The notes under the pieces are model-generated. The model searched no databases and was not told where the DNA came from. It was given only the letters and a program-made list of their open reading frames with translations. Of a stretch of DNA of 64,000 nt, positions 34,346 to 43,775 are shown one piece after another. Every line of letters starts with the position of its first letter. Positions within the stretch are counted from its first letter, which is position 1. This DNA is from CAZSRX01 sp964609675 [NCBI: uncultured Bacteroidota bacterium]. GTDB taxonomy: Bacteria > CLD3 > SB21. A program made the translations under genes and the position numbers. The stretch covers positions 1 to 64,000 of the forward strand of contig CAZSRX010000016.1 in assembly GCA_964609675.1 (NCBI GenBank), written 5' to 3'.

Positions 34346-36142
34346 TCAGAATGAACCCGGAGAATTAATTTCCTGCGATAACCGCTGCAGATGGCCGGAT
34401 ACTTCCACCATTTTCTGGCTTTTACGATGGAGTTCCTTGGCGCTGGCATCGAGGTCCTTGATGCTGGACCAGACCTGCTCGTGCGCAATCCGCTGTTGCT
34501 GGATAGCGATGGATATATTGCCGACGGAATCGGTAACCTGGCGGATGGCGCTATGAATTTCCTGAAAAGACAGCTGGGCGTCATTGGCGTTGCGTACCGC
34601 CTGATTGACCTGTTTGAGTTCTTTTTCCATGGCCAAAACAGAGACATGGGATGTTTTTTTTACGTCCCCGATGATTTTTTTTATTTCTTCAGTCGAATCG
34701 GAAATATTCTGCGCCAGCTGGCGGATTTCTTTGGCCACTACGCCGAACCGCTCGCCCATCTCACCGGCTGTGGCTGTTTCGATGGCGGCGTTGAAAGCGA
34801 GGATTTTTGTGTGATCGGTGACATAATTGATGATGCGGATGACATCCTCTATCTGTACCATCTTTAAACTCAGGTCCATAATGCGCTGGGAACTGGCGAT
34901 GGCTTCCTGATGAATATGATCGATACTCTGCAGGGTTTTGTCGAGATGCTCACGGCCTCTTTCAATTTCTTTCAGACCGTTCTGGGTCATGGTAGCGGCC
35001 AGGACGGCATCGGTGGAAATCTGGTTGACGGAGTGAACCAGTTCTTCGACGGTGGACGATAATTGCGAGAGGGCGGATGCCTGACTGTATGCCACACCGG
35101 CTTCGTATTTGGTAGCGTTCAGGATTTCTTCGGTTTTTTCCCGGATATCCATACGGTGCCGGCGTATGTTTTCGATTTCCGGCGACCAATGATGCATCAG
35201 AAGCATCACCGCGTTGCCCAATTGCCCGCGTTCGTCGCTGAGAAAAAACCCGTATGGTTTGACAGCGGAGCCGTTGATGCGGTGGTTCAGAAAACGCTTG
35301 AGATAATCCTGTGTGTACTGGAGAGGGCGTATCATCGAATGGGAAATTAGCCAGGAAATATATCCGGCCAGACCGATCGCGGCAAATAACAGTAAAATCA
35401 TCTTAATGTAGAAGACATCCTGAAGATGACTATCAATCGGTCGCAAAGCCGCCCATATGATAAAGGTAAAGACCGATACAAAAGGAACGCTGATTTGCAG
35501 AATCAGCTTGACGCGGTAACTGAGAAAACCGGATTCATCTTCTTTGACGTAATATAATGACGGAAAAACGTTGGTAAGTTCCTGGGCTATGGTGATCATG
35601 CGGTTTTCTGCGGAGAGAAACACCATGACAGCCAGAGGGCCAAGCAATAACATACCGATGAATAAGGCATGCACGATGCCGAGGATGACGGCCGTTGTAT
35701 CGGCCGGAGTGGCTATCGCAAAAATAATTTCACGGATCAGGATCAGTGCAAAGGCCGGCGCCAGCAGTCCGTATGCCGTTATGCGGAACGGATAAGCGGT
35801 AAGCGCGCCGCCGATGAGTTTGCTGATAAATTCAGAATCGCCATGGAGCGGCCGGCCGGAGGTCATTTTGAAAAAGGAATAGGCATGCCGTAAGGCGTAT
35901 CGATGCACCGCGAGGCCGGCTCCCGTAACCAGAATCACGGAAAGCAGAGCCGAAAACCATGGATAAACCCGCAGGCTTCCGGATATGAAAATAATGTCAT
36001 AATAAAAATACATTCCCGCAAGCGTCAGCAACCAGCAAGGCCACAGCAATTCGCCAAAGAGTCGCCACAGATAGCGGGTGGAGAATGTCGGTGTGAAAAC
36101 AGGCGTCGAGGAGGGTTTGGTTTCATCGTTTATCGGCGTCAT
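34346..36142 (-). CDS. Methyl-accepting chemotaxis-type receptor with a membrane-embedded input region
   Basis: A 598-residue receptor. The first 270 residues contain about six hydrophobic helices (near 27-50, 60-80, 118-140, 147-172, 210-230, 242-268) and no recognisable periplasmic ligand domain. A HAMP-like segment leads to the cytoplasmic signalling coiled coil. The hairpin tip reads ITRIINYV-like VIRIINYVTDHTKILAFNAAIETATAGE, close to but diverged from the enteric consensus (QTNLLALNAAIEAARAGE). Methylation-site glutamates are plausible on the flanking helices. It begins four bases after the cheA stop, so it is the dedicated receptor of this system. Sensing within the membrane or of membrane state is inferred. 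Confidence 0.88.
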   Translation of the reverse strand: MTPINDETKPSSTPVFTPTFSTRYLWRLFGELLWPCWLLTLAGMYFYYDIIFISGSLRVYPWFSALLSVILVTGAGLAVHRYALRHAYSFFKMTSGRPLHGDSEFISKLIGGALTAYPFRITAYGLLAPAFALILIREIIFAIATPADTTAVILGIVHALFIGMLLLGPLAVMVFLSAENRMITIAQELTNVFPSLYYVKEDESGFLSYRVKLILQISVPFVSVFTFIIWAALRPIDSHLQDVFYIKMILLLFAAIGLAGYISWLISHSMIRPLQYTQDYLKRFLNHRINGSAVKPYGFFLSDERGQLGNAVMLLMHHWSPEIENIRRHRMDIREKTEEILNATKYEAGVAYSQASALSQLSSTVEELVHSVNQISTDAVLAATMTQNGLKEIERGREHLDKTLQSIDHIHQEAIASSQRIMDLSLKMVQIEDVIRIINYVTDHTKILAFNAAIETATAGEMGERFGVVAKEIRQLAQNISDSTEEIKKIIGDVKKTSHVSVLAMEKELKQVNQAVRNANDAQLSFQEIHSAIRQVTDSVGNISIAIQQQRIAHEQVWSSIKDLDASAKELHRKSQKMVEVSGHLQRLSQEINSPGSF

Positions 36143-36146
36143 CGGA

Positions 36147-39089
36147 TTATCCTATTAAGCTTTCCACGGTGTCGATCAGGTTGGTTTGGTCAAATGAGCC
36201 TTTGACAATGTAAGCATTGGCGCCGACTTCGATACCGCGCCGTTTGTCATCAGCGGAATCCCTGGAAGTAACGATAACAACCGGTATGTTCTGCAGGTTT
36301 TTTTCGGCGCGGATTTGCGCGGTCAACGTAAACCCGTCCATGAGCGGCATCTCCAGATCGGTTACGATCAGATCGTATGTTTTCTGCCGAATTTTTTCCA
36401 TGGCATCCAGGCCGTCTTTGGCTGTGTCCACATCGTAGCCATAGGCCTGGAGAATAGTTTTTTCCACCTCGCGGGTATTGAGAGAATCATCCACTACGAG
36501 GATTGTCTGGGCGGTCTTGCGCGCGGCGCCGGAAGCCACCGTGACCGAAAATTCCCTGGTCGTCAGGATTAATTGAGGTACGTGCAGAATGAACACAATT
36601 TCGTTATTGCCCGCAATGGTCGCCGAAGAAATGGTCTTGATTTTATGAAAATGTCTGGGCAGGGATTTAACGATGACTTCTTTTTCCTCAATGATATCGT
36701 CCACAATGAAACCCGCCCTCTCGCCGCTGGCATGCGCGATGATGACGAACAGTTCATCCTGAGGAACCGATTCCGTAAGGGGCACGCCCATGACGTCGCT
36801 CAAAGGGAGGATGGGAATCAGCTGATTGCGGAGACGAATGGCTTTTTTCTGGATGACCTCGATGATTTCCGAGCGGTTAATTTTCAGCGTTTCCGCCACC
36901 GAGGGTATAGGGAATGCGAATTTACTGCGTCCGGTCCGTACAAAGAGGGCGTGCAGGGAAGTGAGCGTCAGGGGAAGATGGATAGAAAAACACGTGCCGC
37001 GGCCGCGCTGGCTGTCGACGGACAAATAGCCCTTGAGTTCTTCCACGCTCTGCTTGACCACGTCCATGCCATAGCCGCGTCCGGAGATGTCAGTAATAAA
37101 ATCCGCGGTGCTGAATCCGGGGAGAAAAATCAGATTAATGATATCATTTTCGCTGAGGCGGTCAATCGCCTGATCTTCCGGGAGCAGACGTTTTTGCAGA
37201 GCGCGGGATTTGATTTTGTCCAGATCCAGGCCGCCGCCGTCGTCCCGGACCTCGATGACAATGGACGTGCCCTCGTTACGAGCCGCGATTTCCAGCAGGC
37301 CGGTCGGCGGCTTGCCCAGTGCGCGGCGTACATCGGCAGTCTCGATGCCGTGATCAATCGCGTTGCGGATCAGGTGAATCAGCGGTTCGTTGAGCTTCTC
37401 GACCATTTTCCGGTCCAGTTCCGTCTCCCGGCCGCGAATGACCAGTTCGACCTCTTTGCCGAGATTCCGCGCCAAATCGCGGACAGCACGGGGATAGGCG
37501 TCAAAAATAGTACTCAGCGCTATCATTCGCATGCCCATGACAATGGTCTGAATTTCATTGATCAGCAGGGCGAATGCGGCGGCATCTTCGCGGCTGCGCT
37601 TGGTGAGGCCTTCAAATTGCTCGAGCATGCGGATGCCGCCCAGCGTGACCTCCTCTTCCAGATGACTCCATTCGGGTTCGGCATTCCGCGGCAAGGATTT
37701 ACGCATACGAATAATTAATTCCTGAACCAGCCGTGAATACCGGCGCGTCTGCGTGAACAGCTTCCGGAAATCCTGGATATTTTCGTCCCGGCGCATCTGG
37801 GCCGTGATGAGTTCGCCGACAGCATTGATCAGGGCGTCCAGTTTGTCAAGGCGGATGCGGATTTCCTCGGCGACCGTTTTTACGGCCTGCGGCGATTTAT
37901 CGGGCTCAGATTCAGCGACAGAAATAAACTTTTTCTGGCCGAGCATTTCCCGCGCGGCTTTCTGTTCTTTCAGAATCTGGTTGAGTTGTTCGCGGGAGAT
38001 ATAGCCGAATGCAATAAGGCGCTCGCCCAGCGGAATCCGCGCGTCAGAATTCCGGTTGACATGAAATAACTGCTCCCGGGTTATCAGGCCGGCCTGGATG
38101 AGCCGTTCACCGAGACTGTCGGCGGGGGACAGTTCCTGGCCGGCGACGACGGTTTCCAGATGGGCGCCTGTCTGTCCGATGGCAGCCTGGGTTACGCCAA
38201 TCCGCGCGGCATCTACCGGCTGACCTTCGACAACCTGATCCAGTAAATCCAGTATGGCCACATCCTTGAACGATTCCTGTCCGCCCTGCTGTATGGCTGT
38301 CAGAATTCTGCGGATAACTTGCATCGTATTCGTAATAATGTTCAGGTAATCGGGCTGCCATGTGGATTTTTTTTCCCAGATCTGACGATAAATGGTTTCA
38401 ATCCGCTGGGCAATACTGCTGGTGCTTTCAAATTTGAGCATCCGCGCGGATCCTTTAAGCGTATGAGCGGCCCGAAAACCTTTTTCGGCCGCCGTCATAT
38501 TATCCGGCTCTTTATGAAGAACGGTACCAGCCTCCGTTATGGACCTGACATGTTCTTCCGCCTCTGTAATAAAGCGGGTTATAAAAGCGGATTTGTCCAG
38601 CACGATCGGTTTATCGCTTTTTTTAACCGGTACCGTCAAAGCAGGTTCGGCGAGTAAGATTTCCGGAGCGGTTTTGTGCGTTGTGGCGGATACGGCTTCG
38701 CCCGGATTTTTTTGGATGGCTTCCAGGCGCTGAAGAAGGGGCTGAATATCCACATGCCCTTCCTGATTATGCGGTACAGCTTCGAGTAACGCGGACAAAC
38801 CGTCCAAACTGGAAAGCAAAACATCGATTAGAGCGCTGGTTAGCGAGACCGTGCCTTTGGAAGCCAGTTGCAGTACATCCTCAACGGCATGGGACAGTTC
38901 CGACATCGGGGTTACATTAAGCATCCGCGCGGACCCCTTTACCGTATGAATGACCCGCATGGCTTCCTGAAGGAGGTTCTTATCCGAAGGTGTTTTCTCC
39001 AGCCCAAGAAAAGCCTGGTTTAACTTCTGGATATTATCGCGTGTTTCTGCGGTAAATTTTTGGATAAATTGTGTACGGTCGAATTTCAT
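36147..39089 (-). CDS. cheA: CheA-type hybrid histidine kinase with two Hpt domains and a receiver
   Basis: A 980-residue chemosensory kinase. Two histidine phosphotransfer domains come first: H48 in VIHTVKGSARM and H209 in AAHTLKGSARM. Residues about 325-378 contain two tandem LGERLI...G.ITREQL-type repeats that resemble the MshEN c-di-GMP-binding module. A P3 dimerisation helix follows (near 411-431), then the HHATPase domain (LIHLIRNAIDHGIE, then GRGYGMDVVKQ), a CheW-like domain (about 705-840) and a C-terminal receiver (ILVVDDSLNTRE, VTDLEMPLMDG). This layout is typical of Frz/Wsp/ACF-type systems rather than classical flagellar chemotaxis. The receiver probably replaces a separate CheY. 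It lies between cheR and the receptor gene. Confidence 0.93.
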   Translation of the reverse strand: MKFDRTQFIQKFTAETRDNIQKLNQAFLGLEKTPSDKNLLQEAMRVIHTVKGSARMLNVTPMSELSHAVEDVLQLASKGTVSLTSALIDVLLSSLDGLSALLEAVPHNQEGHVDIQPLLQRLEAIQKNPGEAVSATTHKTAPEILLAEPALTVPVKKSDKPIVLDKSAFITRFITEAEEHVRSITEAGTVLHKEPDNMTAAEKGFRAAHTLKGSARMLKFESTSSIAQRIETIYRQIWEKKSTWQPDYLNIITNTMQVIRRILTAIQQGGQESFKDVAILDLLDQVVEGQPVDAARIGVTQAAIGQTGAHLETVVAGQELSPADSLGERLIQAGLITREQLFHVNRNSDARIPLGERLIAFGYISREQLNQILKEQKAAREMLGQKKFISVAESEPDKSPQAVKTVAEEIRIRLDKLDALINAVGELITAQMRRDENIQDFRKLFTQTRRYSRLVQELIIRMRKSLPRNAEPEWSHLEEEVTLGGIRMLEQFEGLTKRSREDAAAFALLINEIQTIVMGMRMIALSTIFDAYPRAVRDLARNLGKEVELVIRGRETELDRKMVEKLNEPLIHLIRNAIDHGIETADVRRALGKPPTGLLEIAARNEGTSIVIEVRDDGGGLDLDKIKSRALQKRLLPEDQAIDRLSENDIINLIFLPGFSTADFITDISGRGYGMDVVKQSVEELKGYLSVDSQRGRGTCFSIHLPLTLTSLHALFVRTGRSKFAFPIPSVAETLKINRSEIIEVIQKKAIRLRNQLIPILPLSDVMGVPLTESVPQDELFVIIAHASGERAGFIVDDIIEEKEVIVKSLPRHFHKIKTISSATIAGNNEIVFILHVPQLILTTREFSVTVASGAARKTAQTILVVDDSLNTREVEKTILQAYGYDVDTAKDGLDAMEKIRQKTYDLIVTDLEMPLMDGFTLTAQIRAEKNLQNIPVVIVTSRDSADDKRRGIEVGANAYIVKGSFDQTNLIDTVESLIG

Positions 39090-39129
39090 AATCGGGTTAT
39101 ATTAAACCTATAAAGATATAAGTTTTTCT

Positions 39130-40599
39130 TTATTGTTGCAAATATTGTTTACAGGCATTGATTAAGTATTCGGATGAATATCCGAGCGCAGCGAAAGATA
39201 AAGAAGTGTCTTTATGCTGCTCCAGAATTTTTATGGTGTTTTTATATTCCCTCCGGGAATCGGTTTTCTGACCCTGGAGCCAGTATAACGAAGCCAGCTG
39301 GAAATGCGCCAGAGCCATGTCCGGTTTTAAAAACAGCGCGCGCCTGAACTGATCGGCGGCGGCGGTATAGTTTTTTTCGTACATCTCAATCAGACCAAGC
39401 AGGAAGAATATTTCCGCATTCAGCGGATCGTTGGTTTGCATAATTGCGCAAACCTGCCGGGCATCGCTGAATTTTTCCTGACCGATGAGCATGTGCGTTT
39501 TAATGATCAGAAACGGCGTTTCGGTAGCGTGGTGTTCTTCCATGAGTGTGAGCGAGCGCTCGTAGTCGCCGGATTTGAATAGAGCAAATACCAGGTCGAA
39601 GGAATAAGGCGTCTCCTTTTTGGCCGTTTCTTTTTCATCCTTTACGGATAGTACCGTCTCGGTATCGGGGGTTAAAGAATCCACTTCACGCCGGATGGAG
39701 GCGACTTCTTTACGGATAGGGGTCAGATCCCGAGCCGTTTCTTTTAACGGCATAGTCGTATCCGATTTCTGATAGAGATATACATTGTCGATTTCAACCA
39801 GCCGCATGTAGCCGAAATTGTGATGCAGGGTTTCCGAAGATCCCAGAAATAAATACCCGCCGGTTTTAAGACATTCGCTGAGTTTATGGTTTATATATTC
39901 GATTTTTTCCTTGGAAAAGTAGATGGAGACATTCCGGAAAAAAATAATATCCAGATCGGTCAGTTCCGGCGGGTAGGGTTCCTGGAACAGATTGTGATAC
40001 TGAAAACGGACCAGAGATTTAACGACGTCATTCACGATGCGGATGTCGGAGCCGGTTTCTTCAGCCGGTTTGAAATAGGTATTCAGATAATACGGTTCAA
40101 TAGCGCGGAATGAATTTTTTCCGTACTGGCCACGACGGGCGGATTCCACGGCCTGAAGATCGATGTCCGTGCCGATAACCGCGGCATCATACGGGCCTGT
40201 AATCATGCGGGATTCAAGAACCGTGACAGCCAGCGAGTACGCTTCCTCGCCCGAAGAACAGCCGGCGCTCCAGATACGGATTTTTTTTTCGCTTTTTTGC
40301 CGCAGCAGTTCGGGGATGATATAGTTCTTGAGTACGCGGTAATGCGCCGGTTCCCGAAAAAAATACGTTTCGTTGTTCGTGATCATTTCAGTAAAGAAAC
40401 GGATCTCAGCATTCGGGTCCGGCGATGGCTGAAGCAGGGCGTGATATTGAACCGGGTGCGTCAGGCCGAGTTGGTTCATGCGGTCCTGTATTTTTTTAGT
40501 CAAGTCGGGCAGTGCGTCCTCGGCGATCTGTATGCCGCAGTGCTCCAGAATCGTTTTCCGGAAAAGATCGAGAATGTTTTTTGTGAAGCTTGTATCCAT
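39130..40599 (-). CDS. cheR: CheR-type receptor methyltransferase with C-terminal TPR repeats
   Basis: Transfers methyl groups from S-adenosylmethionine to receptor glutamates. The 489-residue protein has the CheR N-terminal helical domain, then FFTEMITNNETYFFREP and the SAM-binding RIWSAGCSSGEEAYSLA (about 105-121), followed by a catalytic domain ending with GYLFLGSSETLH. Residues about 330-489 are tetratricopeptide repeats (for example AEIFFLLGLIEMYEKNYTAAADQF and ALAHFQLASLYWLQG), as in CheR proteins of Wsp/Frz-like systems, where the TPRs mediate receptor or partner contact. It ends 40 bases before cheA and starts 12 bases after cheB. Confidence 0.94.
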   Translation of the reverse strand: MDTSFTKNILDLFRKTILEHCGIQIAEDALPDLTKKIQDRMNQLGLTHPVQYHALLQPSPDPNAEIRFFTEMITNNETYFFREPAHYRVLKNYIIPELLRQKSEKKIRIWSAGCSSGEEAYSLAVTVLESRMITGPYDAAVIGTDIDLQAVESARRGQYGKNSFRAIEPYYLNTYFKPAEETGSDIRIVNDVVKSLVRFQYHNLFQEPYPPELTDLDIIFFRNVSIYFSKEKIEYINHKLSECLKTGGYLFLGSSETLHHNFGYMRLVEIDNVYLYQKSDTTMPLKETARDLTPIRKEVASIRREVDSLTPDTETVLSVKDEKETAKKETPYSFDLVFALFKSGDYERSLTLMEEHHATETPFLIIKTHMLIGQEKFSDARQVCAIMQTNDPLNAEIFFLLGLIEMYEKNYTAAADQFRRALFLKPDMALAHFQLASLYWLQGQKTDSRREYKNTIKILEQHKDTSLSFAALGYSSEYLINACKQYLQQ

Positions 40600-40611
40600 G
40601 ACCGCCGGATA

Positions 40612-41646
40612 TTAATACGTGAGACGGTTGACGGTGCCGGCCAGACGGACAATCTCGGGAGCGATAGCATCGAGGGGCAGAACCTGCTCCGCCGCGCCCC
40701 GTTCGATGGCTTCCTTAGGCATACCAAATATTAGCGAAGTGGCTTCGTCCTGCGCAATGGTATGCCCTCCGGCGTTCAGGATGGCTTTCAGCCCGCGGGC
40801 GCCATCGTGGCCCATACCGGTGAGTACAACGCCCACCGTATGATGGCGGCTGACCCGCGCCAGCGATTCCAGCAACAGATTACCCGACGGGCGTTGGCCT
40901 TCATCCGCAGGCCGGTCGCTAAGTATCAGGCGGAAGGTCTCGCTGACTTCCAGATGGCAGCCGGTGTCGGCGATGTAAACATGACCGGATTCCATAGCGA
41001 CATCCGGCCGCGCCAGATGCACGTTCAACGGCGATACGTCGTCAAGCCATTCCACGAGGCCTTGAACGAATCCCTCCGCAATATGCTGCACAATCAGAAC
41101 AGAAGCGGCTAAATTTTTAGGCAGTTGGCTAAGCAGTGAAGCCAGGGCGCGCGGCCCTCCGGTGGAAGCCACGATACCTACCGTTTGCGTTACCGCCGGG
41201 GGCTGGTCGTCGGCCGGCGCAGGCACATGCCGGCCCGCCAGATGCGTCACCACACGGACTTTTGAAATCAGCTTGATTTTACGGTTAAATTCGTCGTAAC
41301 GCTTAAAATTGGAAAGCACTTCCAGTTCGGGCTTTTCCAGCACTTCCAGCGCGCCCACGGACAAGGACTGGAAAGCAATGTTTGCATCCATACTCGAAGT
41401 AATGACCAGAATCGGCGTGGGATGATAGGCCATAATCCTGCGGATGGCTTCAAGGCCGTTCATGACGGGCATGTGAATATCGATGGTGATGACGTGGGGC
41501 TTAAGCGCGGCGGCCATTTCTACGGTTTCACGGCCGTTAGTTGCGCGCCCGACTACCTGAATATCCGGATCGGTCTGCAGAATGGCTTCGATGATATCCA
41601 GCGCGGTAGGCGAATCATCGGCAATGAGTACGCGTACTTTGGACAT
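40612..41646 (-). CDS. cheB: CheB-type receptor methylesterase/deamidase response regulator
   Basis: Removes methyl groups from receptors when phosphorylated by CheA. The 344 residues comprise a receiver domain with phospho-acceptor D56 (ITIDIHMPVMNG) and K105 (VLEKP), then a methylesterase domain with the catalytic triad S161 (VASTGGP), H188 (IVQHIAEGF) and D281 (TGMGHDGARG). All key residues are present. Together with cheR and the receptor it implies an adaptation loop. It starts 16 bases after the ptsI stop on the same strand, so it may be co-transcribed with the PTS genes. Confidence 0.96.
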   Translation of the reverse strand: MSKVRVLIADDSPTALDIIEAILQTDPDIQVVGRATNGRETVEMAAALKPHVITIDIHMPVMNGLEAIRRIMAYHPTPILVITSSMDANIAFQSLSVGALEVLEKPELEVLSNFKRYDEFNRKIKLISKVRVVTHLAGRHVPAPADDQPPAVTQTVGIVASTGGPRALASLLSQLPKNLAASVLIVQHIAEGFVQGLVEWLDDVSPLNVHLARPDVAMESGHVYIADTGCHLEVSETFRLILSDRPADEGQRPSGNLLLESLARVSRHHTVGVVLTGMGHDGARGLKAILNAGGHTIAQDEATSLIFGMPKEAIERGAAEQVLPLDAIAPEIVRLAGTVNRLTY

Positions 41647-41662
41647 AAAGCACCTGTTGGGT

Positions 41663-43444
41663 TTAACGGCCTAATATTTTACGCGCTTCAAGCGCAGCCA
41701 TGCGTTCGATAGCGTGGACGTCCTGGAGCTCCATGATGGACGCCGCTACGTTGCGGGCGTACTCAAACGTGGTGTGGCGAATGATTTTTTTTATTTTCGG
41801 CAACATCGGCGCCAGCACGCTGAATTCCTTAAGGCCGAGGCCGAGCAGCAAAATCGTGGCGTTGGGATTGCTGGCCATTTCGCCGCACATAGAAACCGGA
41901 ATGTGATGCCGTTCGCCGGTTTCAATAGTCATGCGTATCAATCGCAACACCGACGGATGGAAACAACTGTAGATATTGGATACTTTCGGATTACCCCGGT
42001 CGGCGGCCAGCGTGTACTGAACAAGGTCATTGGTGCCGATGCTGAAAAAATCCGATTCGGTTGCCAGCACATCCGCCATCAGGGCCGCGGCAGGCGTTTC
42101 AATCATGATGCCAATCCGCGGATTTTCCTGGTACGCCAAACCTTCCTTTTGCAACTCATGCTGGCACTGTTGAATGATTTTTTTGGCGGCGCGCACTTCC
42201 TCAATGCCGGTTATCATCGGCAGCATGATTTCAACGGGATATTTTGCGGCCAGCCGCAGGAGCGCGCGTATTTGCGGCTTAAAAAATTCCGGGCACTCCA
42301 GCCCGATACGTATGGCGCGCCATCCGAGGAACGGATTATCTTCGTGAACATAGCCGTGATCCGTAAGGATTTCCAGCGGCACCTTGTCGCCGCCGACGTC
42401 GAACGTACGCATGACGACCGGCAGCGGCGCCAAACGCTGCGCGATAACGGCATATTGGTCATATTGCTCCCGCTCGGTGGGAATTTCACGTTTTGTGAAA
42501 AGCAGGTATTCCGTGCGGTAAAGGCCGATGCCTTCGGCGCCCAGCTGCAGGGCGGTTGGCACTTCATCCAGCAGTTCCACATTGGCCATGAGCTTAATGG
42601 CGCGGCCGTCCTGCGTGATGCAGGGCAGGGGCGCCATCGAAGCCAGCGCGCGGGTTTCCTTTTTGTGCTGTTCAATCTTGCGGCGGTATTTTTCCACGGT
42701 AGCCGGATAAGGATTCAGAATGACTTCGCCCGACTGTCCGTCCACGATTACCAGGTCGCTGTCCGCAAGAAAGCCGGTGACATTGACGATGCCGACCACG
42801 GCCGGGATATTCAGGGAGCGCGCGATGATCGCAAAATGCGACACCTGGCTGCCGGATTCGGATATGAAGCCGAGAATGCGCGCCCGGTCTATGTTCAGTA
42901 TATCCGACGGTTTAATCGCGTCGGCGACTATCACCGACGGTTCTTCCACATGGATGACGCGTTGCTGGCCGAGCAGATTGTTCAGAACACGGCGCTTAAC
43001 GTCTTCGATATCCACCGCGCGCTCCCGCAGGTATTCGTTGCTCGATTTCAGAAAGCTGTTCTTGAATTTGTCCATCGTGGTCGAAAAAGCGGCCTCGGCA
43101 TTGATATGTTGACCCTGGATTATCTTCAGCGTCCCGCGAATCATTTCCTCATCTTCCAGAATCAGGAAATGCGATTCCAGAATCTGGCCGTATTCCTTAC
43201 CGTATTTTTTCTTAGCTTCGTCAATCTGATGATTCAGTTGTTCCCGTGTAGCTTCCAGCGCGCGTTGGAACCGTTCGGATTCCTGAAGGATATCGCCGGG
43301 AGATGTCAGTTTAAATTCGTTCACCTCCGGGATTGCGGAACGGATGATACCGACCGGTCCCAAGGCGTAACCGCCTGAGACCGCGATGCCTTTGATAATC
43401 AGTTCTTCCTGCAGGCTGATGCGTTTCTTTTTGGTATGAGGCAT
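41663..43444 (-). CDS. ptsI: Phosphoenolpyruvate-protein phosphotransferase (PTS enzyme I)
   Basis: Enzyme I takes phosphate from PEP onto a histidine and passes it to HPr. The 593 residues show the N-terminal helical HPr-binding domain, the swivelling domain with active H203 in SGSQVSHFAIIARS, and the PEP-binding barrel with EGIGLYRTEYL, IGTNDLVQY and the catalytic cysteine in SMCGEMASNP. The active-site segment reads GSQVSH where many homologues have GGRTSH, but the histidine is kept. It follows ptsH by 32 bases. No membrane EII components or EIIA are nearby, so the phosphate may serve regulation rather than sugar uptake. It is directly upstream of cheB. Confidence 0.96.
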   Translation of the reverse strand: MPHTKKKRISLQEELIIKGIAVSGGYALGPVGIIRSAIPEVNEFKLTSPGDILQESERFQRALEATREQLNHQIDEAKKKYGKEYGQILESHFLILEDEEMIRGTLKIIQGQHINAEAAFSTTMDKFKNSFLKSSNEYLRERAVDIEDVKRRVLNNLLGQQRVIHVEEPSVIVADAIKPSDILNIDRARILGFISESGSQVSHFAIIARSLNIPAVVGIVNVTGFLADSDLVIVDGQSGEVILNPYPATVEKYRRKIEQHKKETRALASMAPLPCITQDGRAIKLMANVELLDEVPTALQLGAEGIGLYRTEYLLFTKREIPTEREQYDQYAVIAQRLAPLPVVMRTFDVGGDKVPLEILTDHGYVHEDNPFLGWRAIRIGLECPEFFKPQIRALLRLAAKYPVEIMLPMITGIEEVRAAKKIIQQCQHELQKEGLAYQENPRIGIMIETPAAALMADVLATESDFFSIGTNDLVQYTLAADRGNPKVSNIYSCFHPSVLRLIRMTIETGERHHIPVSMCGEMASNPNATILLLGLGLKEFSVLAPMLPKIKKIIRHTTFEYARNVAASIMELQDVHAIERMAALEARKILGR

Positions 43445-43476
43445 GCGATCGTTCCGTGTCAGGGTGTAGAGATCAT

Positions 43477-43743
43477 TTAATCTTCATAAAATTTTTGCTG
43501 GAACAGTTCCACGATGGCTTCCATTGCGCCGGCTTCGTCGGGGCCTTCGGTGCGTATCCGTACGATACTGCCCATCGCAGCGGCCAGCATCATCACGCTC
43601 ATGATACTTTTCGCGTTCACCTCGGTGCCGTCGCAGGAAAGAAAGACGTCGGAGTTAAACCGGCTGGCGGTTTTGACCAGCAGGGCCGACGGGCGGGCGT
43701 GAATCCCCGCTTTATTGATCACTTCAACATCTTGTTCGAGCAT
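43477..43743 (-). CDS. ptsH: Phosphocarrier protein HPr
   Basis: HPr carries phosphate from enzyme I to EIIA proteins or regulators. Starting at the ATG at 43743 gives 88 residues, the standard length, with H15 in AGIHARPSA as the phosphorylated histidine and S46 in KSIMSVM as the HPr-kinase site, both at their canonical numbers. The surrounding sequence around S46 (NAKSIMSVMML) is well conserved. Longer readings from 43857 lie inside the polyprenyl synthase gene. It lies 32 bases after that gene and 32 before ptsI. S46 suggests an HPr kinase elsewhere in the genome. Confidence 0.95.
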   Translation of the reverse strand: MLEQDVEVINKAGIHARPSALLVKTASRFNSDVFLSCDGTEVNAKSIMSVMMLAAAMGSIVRIRTEGPDEAGAMEAIVELFQQKFYED

Positions 43744-43775
43744 GGCGGTTCCAGAGCGCAAAGAATGGGTTGCGG

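Noticed and set aside
41714-43378. Open frame of about 554 codons on the plus strand opposite ptsI
   Set aside because: It is antisense to a well-conserved enzyme I with all active-site motifs, has no ribosome binding site or family features, and its histidine/arginine-rich composition is the usual result of reading the complement of GC-rich codons.
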